Origin: Nocardia beijingensis NBRC 16342
GTDB lineage: Bacteria > Actinomycetota > Actinomycetes > Mycobacteriales > Mycobacteriaceae
Length of the DNA: 64,000 nt
Direction: 5' to 3'
Assembly (NCBI RefSeq): GCF_001612785.1
Contig: NZ_BDBC01000026.1
Coordinates: 1 to 64,000 of the forward strand
In this document: positions 1-8,237 of the stretch, piece after piece
Layout of the letters: every line of letters begins with the position of its first letter
How positions within the stretch are numbered: the first letter of the stretch is position 1
Translations under genes and position numbers: made by a program
The notes under the pieces: generated by a model
The model's input: only the letters and a program-made list of their open reading frames with translations
What the model was told of the DNA's origin: nothing
The model's database searches: none

Positions 1-1
1 C

Positions 2-193
2 CACTACCACGACTGGGACATGCTGCGCGCGAACTTGCTTCAGCTGCTGGTCGACGGCACGGTCCGCCCGCACGAGCCCGCCTACGACCCGACCCCGGAA
101 GCGTATGTCACCTGGGACTACTGCCGGGGCTACGCGGACGCTTCCATGAACGAGGCCTTCCACGGCGACGGATTCGACGGATTCGACGGCTGA
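2..193 (+). CDS. DUF5319 family protein, 3' end only (Rv3412 ortholog)
   Basis: This is the C-terminal 63 residues of a gene that starts before the window. The visible protein begins HYHDWDMLRANLLQLLVDGT and continues through a WDYCRGYADASMNEA motif. It is close to the C-terminus of M. tuberculosis Rv3412 (DUF5319) as I recall that sequence. The end differs, with a GFDGFDG tail made by a short direct repeat (ggattcgac twice). Function is unknown. In mycobacteria it lies beside rsdA-sigD, as here, with the two units converging. Reading frame and stop are certain; family assignment is from memory. Confidence 0.85.
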   Translation, partial: HYHDWDMLRANLLQLLVDGTVRPHEPAYDPTPEAYVTWDYCRGYADASMNEAFHGDGFDGFDG

Positions 194-365
194 GAGCAGC
201 CGATCGAGCGCCACGCGGGCCTTGCGAGGCTCGCGTACTTCGCGCTTGCCACTGTGATTTTCGACGCACACGATCACATCGGCAGGCACAGGAGCACCGT
301 CCGACACGCCGATGAATCCGGCCCTATGGTCACCCGCCGGATAAGGCATTGCTTCCCTCAGACGA

Positions 366-395
366 CAAAAAGCCGACCGCCTGGCTGGCGATCGG
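366..395 (-). terminator. Intrinsic terminator of sigD-rsdA
   Basis: A 9-bp stem with one mismatch (373-381 with 387-395) has a 5-nt loop. Read on the minus strand it is followed by CTTTTTGT, a classical intrinsic terminator. It sits 28 nt past the rsdA stop. The rest of 194-365 shows no convincing gene. Confidence 0.7.
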
Positions 396-422
396 TTCTT
401 GCCTTGACCGGATTATTTTGTG

Positions 423-1592
423 TCAGCGGTGGGGCGGCACGAACGAGCCCGGATTGGGGATCACGGGCACGCTGAAGGTCGGCGGCTGGTTGTTGTTCTG
501 AGTACCGGTGTTGCCCTGCGTCGGGGCGGTGGGCGGCTGCTGCGGCGCCGACGGCGGATTACCGGTGTCGCCCGTGGTTCCACCCGCAGGCGGCGGCTTG
601 ACCTCGGTGACCGGCGGCTCCTGCGGCGCCGTCGGCTCACCGGTCGTCGGCGGCTGGGTGTTCGCCGGTGGCGGTGTGGTCACCGGCGGCACCGTGGTCG
701 GCGCGCCGCCGCCGTTCGACGTTCCGCCGTTCGACGTTCCACCATTGGGAGCGGTGGCGTCGGCCGATGGCGCGGGCTTGGTCGAGGGCTCACCGGGCTG
801 CTGCACGATCGTCGAACTCCCGCTGCCCGGCGTCGGGCTCGGCTTCGTCGTCGCGCTGTTGCCCGAGGTGGCACGCGGATCGGTGGTCTTGGGCACCGTC
901 GAGCCCAGCTGATCGGCGAGGTCCGGATTCACCTTGTGCAGTTCCGCGAGCAACCGTTCCCACTCGGTCATCAGCTCGGCGCGCTTGTCCGGATCGCTGA
1001 CCTGCGCGGCGTTCTCCTTGGCCCGCTCGAGGCGCACCTTGGCCTGGGTCGGGTTCTGGGTGACCAGGGTGGAAGCCTCGTTCAGGTCGTCGCCTGCCCG
1101 CTGCACGACCGTCGTCTGGGCCTGTTCGCTGAACACGACCTCTTTCACCCGCCACAGCGGATCGCCCGGCTCGGCGTTGTACGAGAACGCCGTCATGCCG
1201 CCGATGACCAGGGCCAGCGCGGCCGCGGTGCCCATGATCGGGCGTAGTAGCCGCAGTCGCCCGCCGCTGTGCGCCCCGATGCGAACCTGTCGCGCGCCGA
1301 TCTCCTGGTTGACCGCGGCCACGATCGCGTCCAGATCCGGCTCGGCCGGCATCGGTGCGGCGATCAACTCCGCTCGCCAGTCCGCGAGCAACGTCGCGAG
1401 CTGATACTCCTCGGCGCTGTCGGTGTGCACCGGACCATCGCTGGCGATGGCATCGATCAGAGCATCGTCGCGGCGTACCGCTGCGATGTCGACCGGGCCG
1501 GTGTCACCGGACGCCTCGGCGTAGGGACCGCTGTTCCGCGATCCAAGCCGCGCCTTCCAGTCACCCCGACCGCGCTCGCCATCCCTAGCCAT
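423..1592 (-). CDS. rsdA: Anti-sigma-D factor RsdA
   Basis: Membrane-anchored anti-sigma factor expected to hold SigD inactive through its cytoplasmic N-terminus (Rv3413c ortholog). From ATG 1592 the product has 389 residues: a SigD-binding region at about 35-80 (AAVRRDDALIDAIASDGP), one membrane helix at about 116-137, then a long extracytoplasmic tail rich in Pro, Thr and Gly. The start is preceded by AGGTG and overlaps the sigD stop by 8 nt, so the two are translationally coupled. An upstream in-frame start at 1664 would lie deep inside sigD and is less likely. M. tuberculosis RsdA is about 300 residues and carries a VAA-type C-terminal degron; here the protein ends PGSFVPPHR with no such motif. 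The tail contains a small tandem repeat (GGTSN) at 711-742. Confidence 0.88.
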   Translation of the reverse strand: MARDGERGRGDWKARLGSRNSGPYAEASGDTGPVDIAAVRRDDALIDAIASDGPVHTDSAEEYQLATLLADWRAELIAAPMPAEPDLDAIVAAVNQEIGARQVRIGAHSGGRLRLLRPIMGTAAALALVIGGMTAFSYNAEPGDPLWRVKEVVFSEQAQTTVVQRAGDDLNEASTLVTQNPTQAKVRLERAKENAAQVSDPDKRAELMTEWERLLAELHKVNPDLADQLGSTVPKTTDPRATSGNSATTKPSPTPGSGSSTIVQQPGEPSTKPAPSADATAPNGGTSNGGTSNGGGAPTTVPPVTTPPPANTQPPTTGEPTAPQEPPVTEVKPPPAGGTTGDTGNPPSAPQQPPTAPTQGNTGTQNNNQPPTFSVPVIPNPGSFVPPHR

Positions 1593-2163
1593 ACATTTCA
1601 CCTGCCCTCGCCACTTGTGACTTGAGTTTCGCGAGTGCCCTGTGTTGGGCCACCCGTACCGCACCCGCCGTACTGCCCACGGCGACTGCGGTTTCTTCCG
1701 CTGACAAACCCATGACCAAGCGCAGGATCAAGATCTCCCGGTGCTTCTCGGGAAGCGTCGCGAGCAGACGGTTCATCTGCCTGCTCGTCTCGGATTCGAG
1801 AGCTCGTTGTTCCGGTCCCTGGTCGGTGGATATGACATCTGGTACTTCGGCCATCGCCTCCGCCTTGTTACGGGCGGCGTTGCGATGCGCGTCGGCGACC
1901 TTGTGCGAAGCGATCCCGTAAACAAAGGCCATGAAGGGCCTGCCCTGGTCTTGATACCTGGGCAAGGCGGTCATCACAGCCAGGCAAACCTCCTGCGCAA
2001 CGTCGTCCGCGGAGAGCTGCCCACGCTCCGCGGCTCCGATCCGCGCGCGGCAGTAGCGCACCACCAGCGGGCGGATCATCTCCAGTACCTGAGCTAGAGC
2101 GGATCTGTCGCCCTGCGCAGCGGCAGCGACGGCGAGGTCCAACTCTTCGCCCGTGTGCGTCAT
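1585..2163 (-). CDS. sigD: ECF RNA polymerase sigma factor SigD
   Basis: Group IV (extracytoplasmic function) sigma factor of 192 residues that directs RNA polymerase to its own regulon and is controlled by RsdA encoded downstream. Region 2 lies at about 25-95 (DDVAQEVCLAVMTALPRY, then FMAFVYGIASHKVAD). Region 4 lies at about 130-182 with the helix-turn-helix LSAEETAVAVGSTAGAVRV. Sequence and position match Rv3414c. The gene starts at ATG 2163, and the 134-nt gap to the next gene should hold its promoter, although no confident hexamer pair was identified there. Confidence 0.93.
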   Translation of the reverse strand: MTHTGEELDLAVAAAAQGDRSALAQVLEMIRPLVVRYCRARIGAAERGQLSADDVAQEVCLAVMTALPRYQDQGRPFMAFVYGIASHKVADAHRNAARNKAEAMAEVPDVISTDQGPEQRALESETSRQMNRLLATLPEKHREILILRLVMGLSAEETAVAVGSTAGAVRVAQHRALAKLKSQVARAGEMYG

Positions 2164-2297
2164 CGTCAGAGATATTCCCGGCGTTACAAAGTGGCACGGT
2201 CAGGTGACGACCAGTGCTTCCACCGAAGGGGCGGAACGGATCTAACAATAGCGACCCGTTGGCCGGAACTTGGCAACACGGTGGACTCCGTGATCAC

Positions 2298-3182
2298 CTA
2301 CCAACCGGCCATGGGACGCAACACGCCGCCGGAGCGGGCGATGATCGCGGCGCATTCGGCCGCCTCCGCCACCGCGTCCCGCGCGCCGGATCCGGCGCGG
2401 AGCATGGCACAAGCCCAGCGCAACGGCAGCAGGCCGTGCTCGCGGCACTGCTCGGCGACCTCCTCCGCCGACACGCCGGATCGTCCGCGCGCGTCACGCG
2501 CCACGTCGGCCGCTGCGACCAGCAGGCGGGACTTGACCTGGTGGCGCACCGACGGGGAGCGCTCGGCCAGCTCGAGCGCGGCCACCGCGTGCGCCGCCGC
2601 CGCCTCGAAATCGCCTGTGGCCAGCGCTGTCTCCGCGGAGACCCAGCGCAGGCGGATCGCGGGACGCCACCCGGCGCGATGCTCCCGCGCCGCCGCGGCG
2701 CTGCGGCGCAGCAAGCGATCGGCCAGCGCGAGCCGTCCCGTTCCGAGCGCGTCGGCGGCGAGTCCGGTGAGCGCGTCGCAGATCGCGTCGGCGCGGCTGG
2801 GACGGTAGCCGCCGGCCGCGCCGACGGAACTCTCGGCGGCGTGCGGCCGCGACTCGGCGCCCGCGGTGAGGATCAGCGCGGCCGCCCGCCCGTCCACCGC
2901 CGCGGCGCGCTCGTGCCAGCCGAGCTGGCGAAGAAAAGAACCCTCGGTACTTCCCGCCAGTGAGAGGAGAACGGGGTCGGTGCTGTGGTTGCATACCCCT
3001 CGCAATTCCGCGCGCGCGGCGGCATAACGACCCTGGCCGCCGAGGACCACCGCGCGATACCACCGGCCGAGCGCGTCCGACGCGGGCGGCAGATCGGCGA
3101 CGGCACGACCGGGAGCGGCCCCGAAGGCGGCCTCCGCGAGGACCGCGACGTGAGGATCTCCGAGCGGAGCGGGCGCGAACAC
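2298..3182 (-). CDS. TPR-like conserved hypothetical protein (Rv3415c ortholog)
   Basis: A 294-residue alanine-rich protein made almost entirely of short amphipathic helices (for example DALGRWYRAVVLGGQGRYAA and GDFEAAAAHAVAALELAERS), the look of degenerate tetratricopeptide repeats. There is no signal peptide or membrane segment, so it should be cytoplasmic. It occupies the place of Rv3415c, divergent from whiB3 and upstream of sigD. The GTG start at 3182 has no clear Shine-Dalgarno. On the minus strand a TAGAGT hexamer ends 6 nt before the GTG, so the message could be leaderless. Function is unknown; a scaffold role is only a guess from the fold. Confidence 0.8.
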   Translation of the reverse strand: MFAPAPLGDPHVAVLAEAAFGAAPGRAVADLPPASDALGRWYRAVVLGGQGRYAAARAELRGVCNHSTDPVLLSLAGSTEGSFLRQLGWHERAAAVDGRAAALILTAGAESRPHAAESSVGAAGGYRPSRADAICDALTGLAADALGTGRLALADRLLRRSAAAAREHRAGWRPAIRLRWVSAETALATGDFEAAAAHAVAALELAERSPSVRHQVKSRLLVAAADVARDARGRSGVSAEEVAEQCREHGLLPLRWACAMLRAGSGARDAVAEAAECAAIIARSGGVLRPMAGW

Positions 3183-3627
3183 GGGCGCACTCTATCCTGC
3201 GCGGCCCGCGCTCCCCGGCGAGGAAAGGCGCCCGACGGCAGGCGGGCGGCGCGGCGGATTTCCGCCGCCGAGCCGATGTTGCCATTAGGTAAATCTCGCC
3301 CCGGCAATCGCCGAGCGCCCGTGCCGGGAATTCATGCGTGTTTCGCGTAATTAACCTGCGCGCCCCGTTGCCGCCATCTTCGGATCCACCCGCCGCGAAC
3401 ACCGTCGGCCACCGCGGTGACCGACGTCATGGGCGTGGCTTCGGCTCCACCGCGGCGCGAGAACCCGGAAATCACCCCTACCAGCGGAAACTTCATCAGT
3501 CCCGGCCCATGCGGCAGCCACGGGCTTCCGGCCAACCGAACAGTATCGCCGGAACCAGCGCGAAAAGTAAACAGTTCGGAGGTTAAATTTGGCAGCGCGA
3601 GATTTGGAAAAGTGCTGCGTCGAACTA

Positions 3628-3657
3628 TTGACGGAATTTCGCGGCTGGACCTAACGT
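3628..3657 (+). promoter_or_regulatory. Candidate sigma-A-type promoter for whiB3
   Basis: TTGACG (3628-3633), an 18-bp spacer and TAACGT (3652-3657) form a plausible housekeeping promoter. It lies about 155 nt upstream of the whiB3 start, in the AT-richer part of the 629-bp divergent region 3183-3811. Transcription would give a leader of roughly 145 nt. I see no gene in this region. Confidence 0.4.
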
Positions 3658-3811
3658 AGCTCATCGCCACGGACGGCGCCGCGCGAAATTGCAGCGACCA
3701 CGAAGGGCGAGCCCAACGGGGTACCCCCGCCGACACGGCGTCGTGGCCCACAAACTGTTGCAGAACAACTGCTCGACAACGCTGACGAGCTCGCACCACG
3801 AGGAGTTCACC

Positions 3812-4105
3812 ATGCCCATGCCGACCCACCTCCCGGGACCCAACGCCGATGTCTGGGATTGGCAGATGCGAGGATCGTGCCGCGGGCAGGATTCCGCGGT
3901 GTTCTTCCATCCCGACGGGGAGCGTGGCCGAGCCCGCACCGCGCGCGAGATGCGTGCCAAAGAGATCTGCCGCACCTGCCCGGTGCTCATGCAGTGCCGC
4001 GCCCACGCGCTGAAAGTCAGCGAGCCCTATGGCATCTGGGGCGGCATGTCGGAGACCGAGCGCGAGATGCACGCGCGGCGCAACCGCCGCCGCATGGCCG
4101 TCTGA
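3812..4105 (+). CDS. whiB3: WhiB3-family iron-sulfur redox-sensing transcription factor
   Basis: A 97-residue WhiB protein. The four cluster-ligand cysteines are C23, C53, C56 and C62, with the CRTCPVLMQC arrangement, followed by the GIWGG turn and a basic C-terminus (RRNRRRMAV) that contacts DNA. Length, cysteine positions and the N-terminal PGPNADVWDWQ segment match M. tuberculosis WhiB3, a [4Fe-4S] sensor of NO, oxygen and redox state that partners with the principal sigma factor. The ATG at 3812 is preceded by AGGAG at 3801-3805; longer in-frame extension upstream is unlikely. Rv3415c lies divergently, as in mycobacteria. Confidence 0.93.
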   Translation: MPMPTHLPGPNADVWDWQMRGSCRGQDSAVFFHPDGERGRARTAREMRAKEICRTCPVLMQCRAHALKVSEPYGIWGGMSETEREMHARRNRRRMAV

Positions 4106-4472
4106 AGCAAACTTCTCCCATCCGCGCGCCACCGGGCGTCGAATCCCTAGCAAACAACGGGCCACTGCAACACGCTTCGGGCCGAGCCGCTCACGCGACA
4201 CGGTGATCGGTTCCGCGCCGAAGGCGGCGCGTGGGTTGCGATCGTCACCATCGATCGGCCGGCCGCCGGGCGAAGGCCGAAGACCGTGCACCCGCCGTTT
4301 TCCGGCATGGTGCGGCAGGGCTCGGCGTGTCACGGCGTTCCTCCCGAGATATCCGACGTGTCGGCGTGTTTCGCGGCCGGCGCCGGGCCATGACGAACTT
4401 GCGGGCACCCCACCGGAAGGGAGGTCATAGCGGCACGCTACGGTAGTGACCGATGACACAGAATGGAGCGTT

Positions 4473-5111
4473 GTGACAACGCGGCCGTCGGCCGCAGAGG
4501 GCGACTCGTTCCGAAGAGAAGCCTTCCCACCCACGGTGGATTCTGCGGTTACGGCACGCGCAGCCGAAAGTATGGAGCTCGCCGCGCTTCTTCAACGATG
4601 CGGCCGAGCCGACCAGGAAGCATTCGCCGAACTGTACGACCGGACGTGTGCGCGCGTCTTCGGTCTGGTGTTGCGCGTCCTGCACGATCCTGGATACGCG
4701 GAGGAGACCACGCAGGAGGTCTATCTGCAGATCTGGCGGATGGCATCGAGTTTCGACCCGGCGAAAGGTTCCGCGGTCACCTGGTTGATGACCCTCGCCC
4801 ACCGGCGCGCGGTCGACCGGGTCCGCGCCGAGCAAGCCCACACCCAGCGCGAGGTCGCGTATGGGATCCGGGTGCTCGGCAACGAATTCGACGAGGTCAC
4901 CGAGGAGGTCGAGCGCAGGCTCGAGCAACAGGCCGTCCTGGCCGGTCTCGCCACACTCACCGAAACCCAGCGAGAAGCCATCTCGCTCGCCTACTACGGC
5001 GGGCGCACCTACGCGGAGGTAGCCACCTATCTCGACGTAGGGTTACCAACGGTTAAGTCCCGGATTCGGGACGGATTGACACGACTGAAGAAAAGTTTGG
5101 GGGTGACGTGA
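4473..5111 (+). CDS. ECF sigma factor, SigK-like
   Basis: Extracytoplasmic-function sigma factor of about 212 residues. Region 2 contains YAEETTQEVYLQIWRMASSF and the WLMTLAHRRAVDRVR segment. Region 4 contains LTETQREAISLAYYGGRTYAEVA and VGLPTVKSRIRDGL. This pattern resembles the SigK/SigL group controlled by RskA-type anti-sigma factors, and an RskA-like gene follows after 1 nt. I prefer GTG 4473 because TGGAG lies just upstream; GTG 4446 is an in-frame alternative (221 residues) with its nearest purine-rich site 21 nt away. No SigK-type promoter was recognised in the 340-bp gap 4106-4445, in which I see no other feature. M. tuberculosis has no sigma gene between whiB3 and groEL1. Confidence 0.85.
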   Translation: MTTRPSAAEGDSFRREAFPPTVDSAVTARAAESMELAALLQRCGRADQEAFAELYDRTCARVFGLVLRVLHDPGYAEETTQEVYLQIWRMASSFDPAKGSAVTWLMTLAHRRAVDRVRAEQAHTQREVAYGIRVLGNEFDEVTEEVERRLEQQAVLAGLATLTETQREAISLAYYGGRTYAEVATYLDVGLPTVKSRIRDGLTRLKKSLGVT

Positions 5112-5112
5112 G

Positions 5113-5364
5113 ATGAACGAACGCCGGATCGATCTCGCGCACACCGTCGCGCTCGGATCGATCGACGACGAAGACCATCGAGAAGTGCAGGAACTGTTCG
5201 ACAGCGAGGACCCCGTGCTACGCGCGGAGTTCATCCAGGAAGTCAGAGACACGAAAGAAGCGCTCGCCGTTCTCGCCACAGCCACGGCGGTCACTCCCCC
5301 GCCGTCGCTGCGTGCTCGCCTCCTCGCGGCCATCGCCGCTGAACAGCCACCGGTCGCCAGCTGA
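5113..5364 (+). CDS. Short RskA-like anti-sigma factor (cytoplasmic domain only)
   Basis: An 83-residue protein resembling only the N-terminal sigma-binding part of RskA: an acidic helix with VALGSIDDEDHREVQELFDS, a second helix with FIQEVRDTKEALAVLATATA, then a PPPSLRARLLAAI segment. M. tuberculosis RskA is about 232 residues, with a membrane helix and an extracytoplasmic domain cut by regulated proteolysis. Neither is encoded here, and the protein stops at 5364 after PPVAS. It begins 1 nt after the sigma gene, so the two should be co-translated. It is either a truncated gene or a soluble anti-sigma factor with a different release mechanism. Sigma-binding is inferred from family and position. 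Confidence 0.72.
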   Translation: MNERRIDLAHTVALGSIDDEDHREVQELFDSEDPVLRAEFIQEVRDTKEALAVLATATAVTPPPSLRARLLAAIAAEQPPVAS

Positions 5365-5531
5365 ATCCGGCTTCCCGTCAGGCTTTCCCGCTCCACGCCT
5401 CCCGGCCCCCAGCGGTCCGAATCTTCCCGCGGCCTTGTTTGCGGCCCCGCGGCAGACAGCGTGTCGAGCTTCGGAACATCCTCGGTCTCACCGGTAGTCG
5501 CGGTCGTCGCGCGAGCGCGGCCGGATAGGCC

Positions 5532-5563
5532 AAGGCCCCCGAACCAGGTGGTTCGGGGGCCTT
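5532..5563. terminator. Bidirectional terminator between the RskA-like gene and groEL1
   Basis: A perfect 14-bp stem (AAGGCCCCCGAACC with its complement) and a 4-nt AGGT loop lie between two convergent genes. Symmetry allows it to serve both strands. There is no long T-run. Confidence 0.65.
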
Positions 5564-5587
5564 GTTCCCGCGTCGTCCCGGAAGGGC

Positions 5588-7198
5588 TCAGTGCGCGTGA
5601 CCGTGGTGACCGTGGTCGTTCTGCTCCTCGGCGGGCTTGTCCACCACGGCGCTCTCCGTGGTGAGCACCATGCGCGCGACCGACGCCGCGTTCACGACGG
5701 CCGAACGGGTCACCTTCACCGGGTCGACGACGCCGTCGGTGAGCAGGTCGCCGTAGGTGAGGGTGGCGGCGTTGAAGCCCTCCTTGCCCTCGGCCACCTT
5801 GCTGACCACCACGGCGCCGTCCAGGCCCGCGTTGGTGGCGATCCAGTACAGCGGCGCCCGCAGCGCGGTGCGGACCACCTCGACGCCGACGGCCTCGTCA
5901 CCGGACAGCGAATCGCGCAGCTCGGCGAGCTTGCCGCTCGCCTGCACCAGCGCGGTGCCGCCACCGGGCACGATGCCCTCTTCCACGGCGGCCTTGGCGG
6001 CGCTCACGGCGTCCTCGACGCGGTACTTGCGCTCCTTGAGCGCGGTCTCGGTGGCCGCGCCGACCTTGATCACCGCGACGCCGCCGGCCAGCTTGGCCAG
6101 CCGCTCCTCCAGCTTCTCGCGATCCCAGTCGGAATCGGTGGCCTCGATCTCGCGGCGCAGCTGCGCGACCCGCGCCTCCACGTCGGCGGCGGAACCGGCG
6201 CCATCGATGATCGTGGTGTCGTCCTTGGTGACCACGACGCGGCGCGCCTTGCCGAGCACGTCCAGGCCCGCCTCGCGCAGGGTGATGCCCAGATCGGGGT
6301 TCACCACGGTGCCGCCGGTGACCACGGCCAGGTCGTCGAGGAACGCCTTGCGGCGGTCACCGAAGAACGGCGCTTTGACCGCGACGGCCTTGATCGTCTT
6401 GCGGATGGCGTTGACCACCAGGGTCGACAGCGCCTCGCCCTCCACGTCCTCGGCGATGATCAGGACGGGCTTGCCGCTTTCGGCGATCTTCTCCAGCAAC
6501 GGCAGGAAGTCCGGCAGCGAGCTGATCTTCTCGCGGTGCAGCAGGACGAACGCGTCCTCGAGGACGGCCTCCTGGCTGTCGGGATCGGTGACGAAGTAGG
6601 GCGACAGGTAGCCCTTGTCGAACTGCACGCCCTCGGTGACGACGAGTTCGGTCTGCAGCGTCGAGGACTCCTCGACGGTGACGACGCCGTCCTTGCCGAC
6701 GGTGGTCAGCGCCTTGCCGACCATCTCGCCGATCTCCTCGTCGCGCGAGGACACGGTCGCGACCTGCGCGATGGCCTGTTCGCCGGAGACCGGGGTGGCC
6801 AGCGCGAGCAGCGCCTCGGAGACCGCGTCGGCGGCCTTGGCGATGCCGGAGCCGACCGCGATCGGGTTCGCCCCGGCGGCAACGTTCTTCAGCCCGGCCC
6901 GGACCAGCGCCTGGGCCAGCACGGTGGCGGTGGTGGTGCCGTCGCCCGCGACGTCGTTGGTCTTGGTGGCGACGCTCTTGACCAGCTGCGCGCCGAGGTT
7001 CTCGAACGGGTCTTCCAGCTCGATGTCGCGCGCGATGGTGACGCCGTCGTTGGTGACGGTCGGGCCGCCGAAGGACTTCGCGAGTACGACGTGCCGTCCG
7101 CGCGGGCCCAGGGTGACCTTCACGGCGTCGGCGAGCTTGTCGACGCCGCGTTCCAGAGCCCGGCGAGCCTTCTCGTCGAACTCGATCTGCTTTGCCAT
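5588..7198 (-). CDS. groEL1: Chaperonin GroEL1 (60-kDa, His-rich tail)
   Basis: ATP-dependent 60-kDa chaperonin subunit, 536 residues. Family signatures include VTLGPRGRHVVLAKSFG and the nucleotide-binding NDVAGDGTTTATVLAQAL. The C-terminus is EEQNDHGHHGHAH, a histidine-rich tail in place of the Gly-Gly-Met tail of housekeeping GroEL. This marks the groES-linked GroEL1 paralog of mycolic-acid bacteria, known in mycobacteria for biofilm/mycolate and copper-related roles. A second GroEL (GroEL2) is expected elsewhere in the genome. The ATG at 7198 has an AGGAG site upstream. The gene follows groES with a 153-bp gap containing a strong hairpin. Confidence 0.95.
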   Translation of the reverse strand: MAKQIEFDEKARRALERGVDKLADAVKVTLGPRGRHVVLAKSFGGPTVTNDGVTIARDIELEDPFENLGAQLVKSVATKTNDVAGDGTTTATVLAQALVRAGLKNVAAGANPIAVGSGIAKAADAVSEALLALATPVSGEQAIAQVATVSSRDEEIGEMVGKALTTVGKDGVVTVEESSTLQTELVVTEGVQFDKGYLSPYFVTDPDSQEAVLEDAFVLLHREKISSLPDFLPLLEKIAESGKPVLIIAEDVEGEALSTLVVNAIRKTIKAVAVKAPFFGDRRKAFLDDLAVVTGGTVVNPDLGITLREAGLDVLGKARRVVVTKDDTTIIDGAGSAADVEARVAQLRREIEATDSDWDREKLEERLAKLAGGVAVIKVGAATETALKERKYRVEDAVSAAKAAVEEGIVPGGGTALVQASGKLAELRDSLSGDEAVGVEVVRTALRAPLYWIATNAGLDGAVVVSKVAEGKEGFNAATLTYGDLLTDGVVDPVKVTRSAVVNAASVARMVLTTESAVVDKPAEEQNDHGHHGHAH

Positions 7199-7298
7199 GG
7201 GAATTCGCTCCTGTAGTGGATTGCGGCGCTCCGGACCGCCTCCGGGCCCGTCGCTCGCACCGCGTGTTTCAGTGCCGGGGTGTCGGCGCCGAACGCAC

Positions 7299-7331
7299 TC
7301 CGCCCCGGGTCGCGAAAGACACCGGGGCGGA
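7299..7331 (-). other. Intergenic hairpin between groES and groEL1
   Basis: A perfect 10-bp GC-rich stem (7299-7308 with 7322-7331) and a 13-nt loop lie 20 nt past the groES stop. There is no U-tract. It may be a partial attenuator or an RNA-processing/stability element that lowers GroEL1 relative to GroES. This role is inferred. Confidence 0.5.
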
Positions 7332-7351
7332 ACGCATGCGTGCCTGATCGG

Positions 7352-7654
7352 CTACTTGGTGACGACGGCCAGCACGTCGCGCGCCGACAGGATGAGGTAC
7401 TCCTCGCCCTGGTACTTGATCTCGGTGCCGCCGTACTTGCTGTAGATGACGGTGTCACCCTCCTGGACATCCAGCGGGATGCGCTTCTCGCCCTCGTCGT
7501 CCCACCGGCCGGGACCGACGGCGACAACGGTGCCCTCTTGCGGCTTCTCCTTCGCCGTGTCGGGGATGACCAGGCCGGAGGCCGTCGTCGTCTCGGCCTC
7601 GTTGGCCTGGACGAGGATCTTGTCCTCGAGCGGCTTGATGTTCACGCTCGCCAC
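7352..7654 (-). CDS. groES: Co-chaperonin GroES
   Basis: The 10-kDa lid of the GroEL chaperonin, 100 residues. It has the canonical N-terminus ASVNIKPLEDKILVQ, the mobile loop region ETTTASGLVIPDTAKEKPQEG and the C-terminal ARDVLAVV strand. The true start is GTG 7654, preceded by GGAGGG; longer in-frame extension upstream is not part of the protein. It is the first gene of the groES-groEL1 unit. A CIRCE operator about 160 nt upstream implies control by the heat-shock repressor HrcA. Confidence 0.96.
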   Translation of the reverse strand: MASVNIKPLEDKILVQANEAETTTASGLVIPDTAKEKPQEGTVVAVGPGRWDDEGEKRIPLDVQEGDTVIYSKYGGTEIKYQGEEYLILSARDVLAVVTK

Positions 7655-7815
7655 GTTGAGCCCTCCACTTTCAGGGGATTCGGTCGTCCGGAACTGTCGC
7701 TCCGAACTCGTCGGTTGGTCACGATGCTGACCCTGCGCATAGCCCCGTCGTCGCGGGTGCCGGGACCCCTGCCCAGTGGTCAAGCTGCTGGCACAAGCAC
7801 TACACACAGTGCCGA

Positions 7816-7842
7816 CTAGCACTCTATACATGAGAGTGCCAG
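7816..7842. promoter_or_regulatory. CIRCE heat-shock operator (HrcA site)
   Basis: CTAGCACTC, a 9-nt spacer and GAGTGCCAG match the CIRCE inverted repeat (TTAGCACTC-N9-GAGTGCTAA) with few changes. It lies upstream of groES on the minus strand. HrcA is the known repressor for this element. Confidence 0.9.
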
Positions 7843-8237
7843 CGCTCAAGGCTGGGCGGTGCCAACTTTGCGCGGCGCGCCGACGACACCTCGGGCTTGG
7901 CGATAAGTTCGAGAAAACAGTAACGTTCGGATAACGGATTGTGACACTATTGACGACGGCTGCGGTCCGGCCGCCGGTTCGTCGCTCCTCGAGCGGCGGC
8001 CAGGCGGCACACGAGTGCCACAGCGTCGCCGAACTCGCAGCGCCGCAGCACCATCGTTGCACCACCAGCTTCACCAGAGAGCAAGACACACGTGATCCAT
8101 GGCCGGTCCCCGCGACCCACCCGGACGAGGGGCCGGTTCGTTTCCCGGTCCGGGTCGCGCGTCATCCATACCGCGGTCCGGCAGTCCATTCGAGATGGTC
8201 GGCGACACCATGACCATCCGCTCGAAGGGAGGTGAAC

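Noticed and set aside
1..345. A minus-strand frame open from ATG 345 to the window edge, opposite the DUF5319 gene
   Set aside because: It is antisense to a conserved protein over half its length and shows weak third-position bias. No family recognised.
711..742. Short tandem DNA repeat
   Set aside because: It encodes GGTSN repeats in the low-complexity tail of RsdA, not a separate element.
5591..7216. A 541-codon open frame antisense to groEL1
   Set aside because: High GC keeps antisense frames open. The minus-strand frame is plainly GroEL; the antisense protein is low-complexity and resembles nothing.
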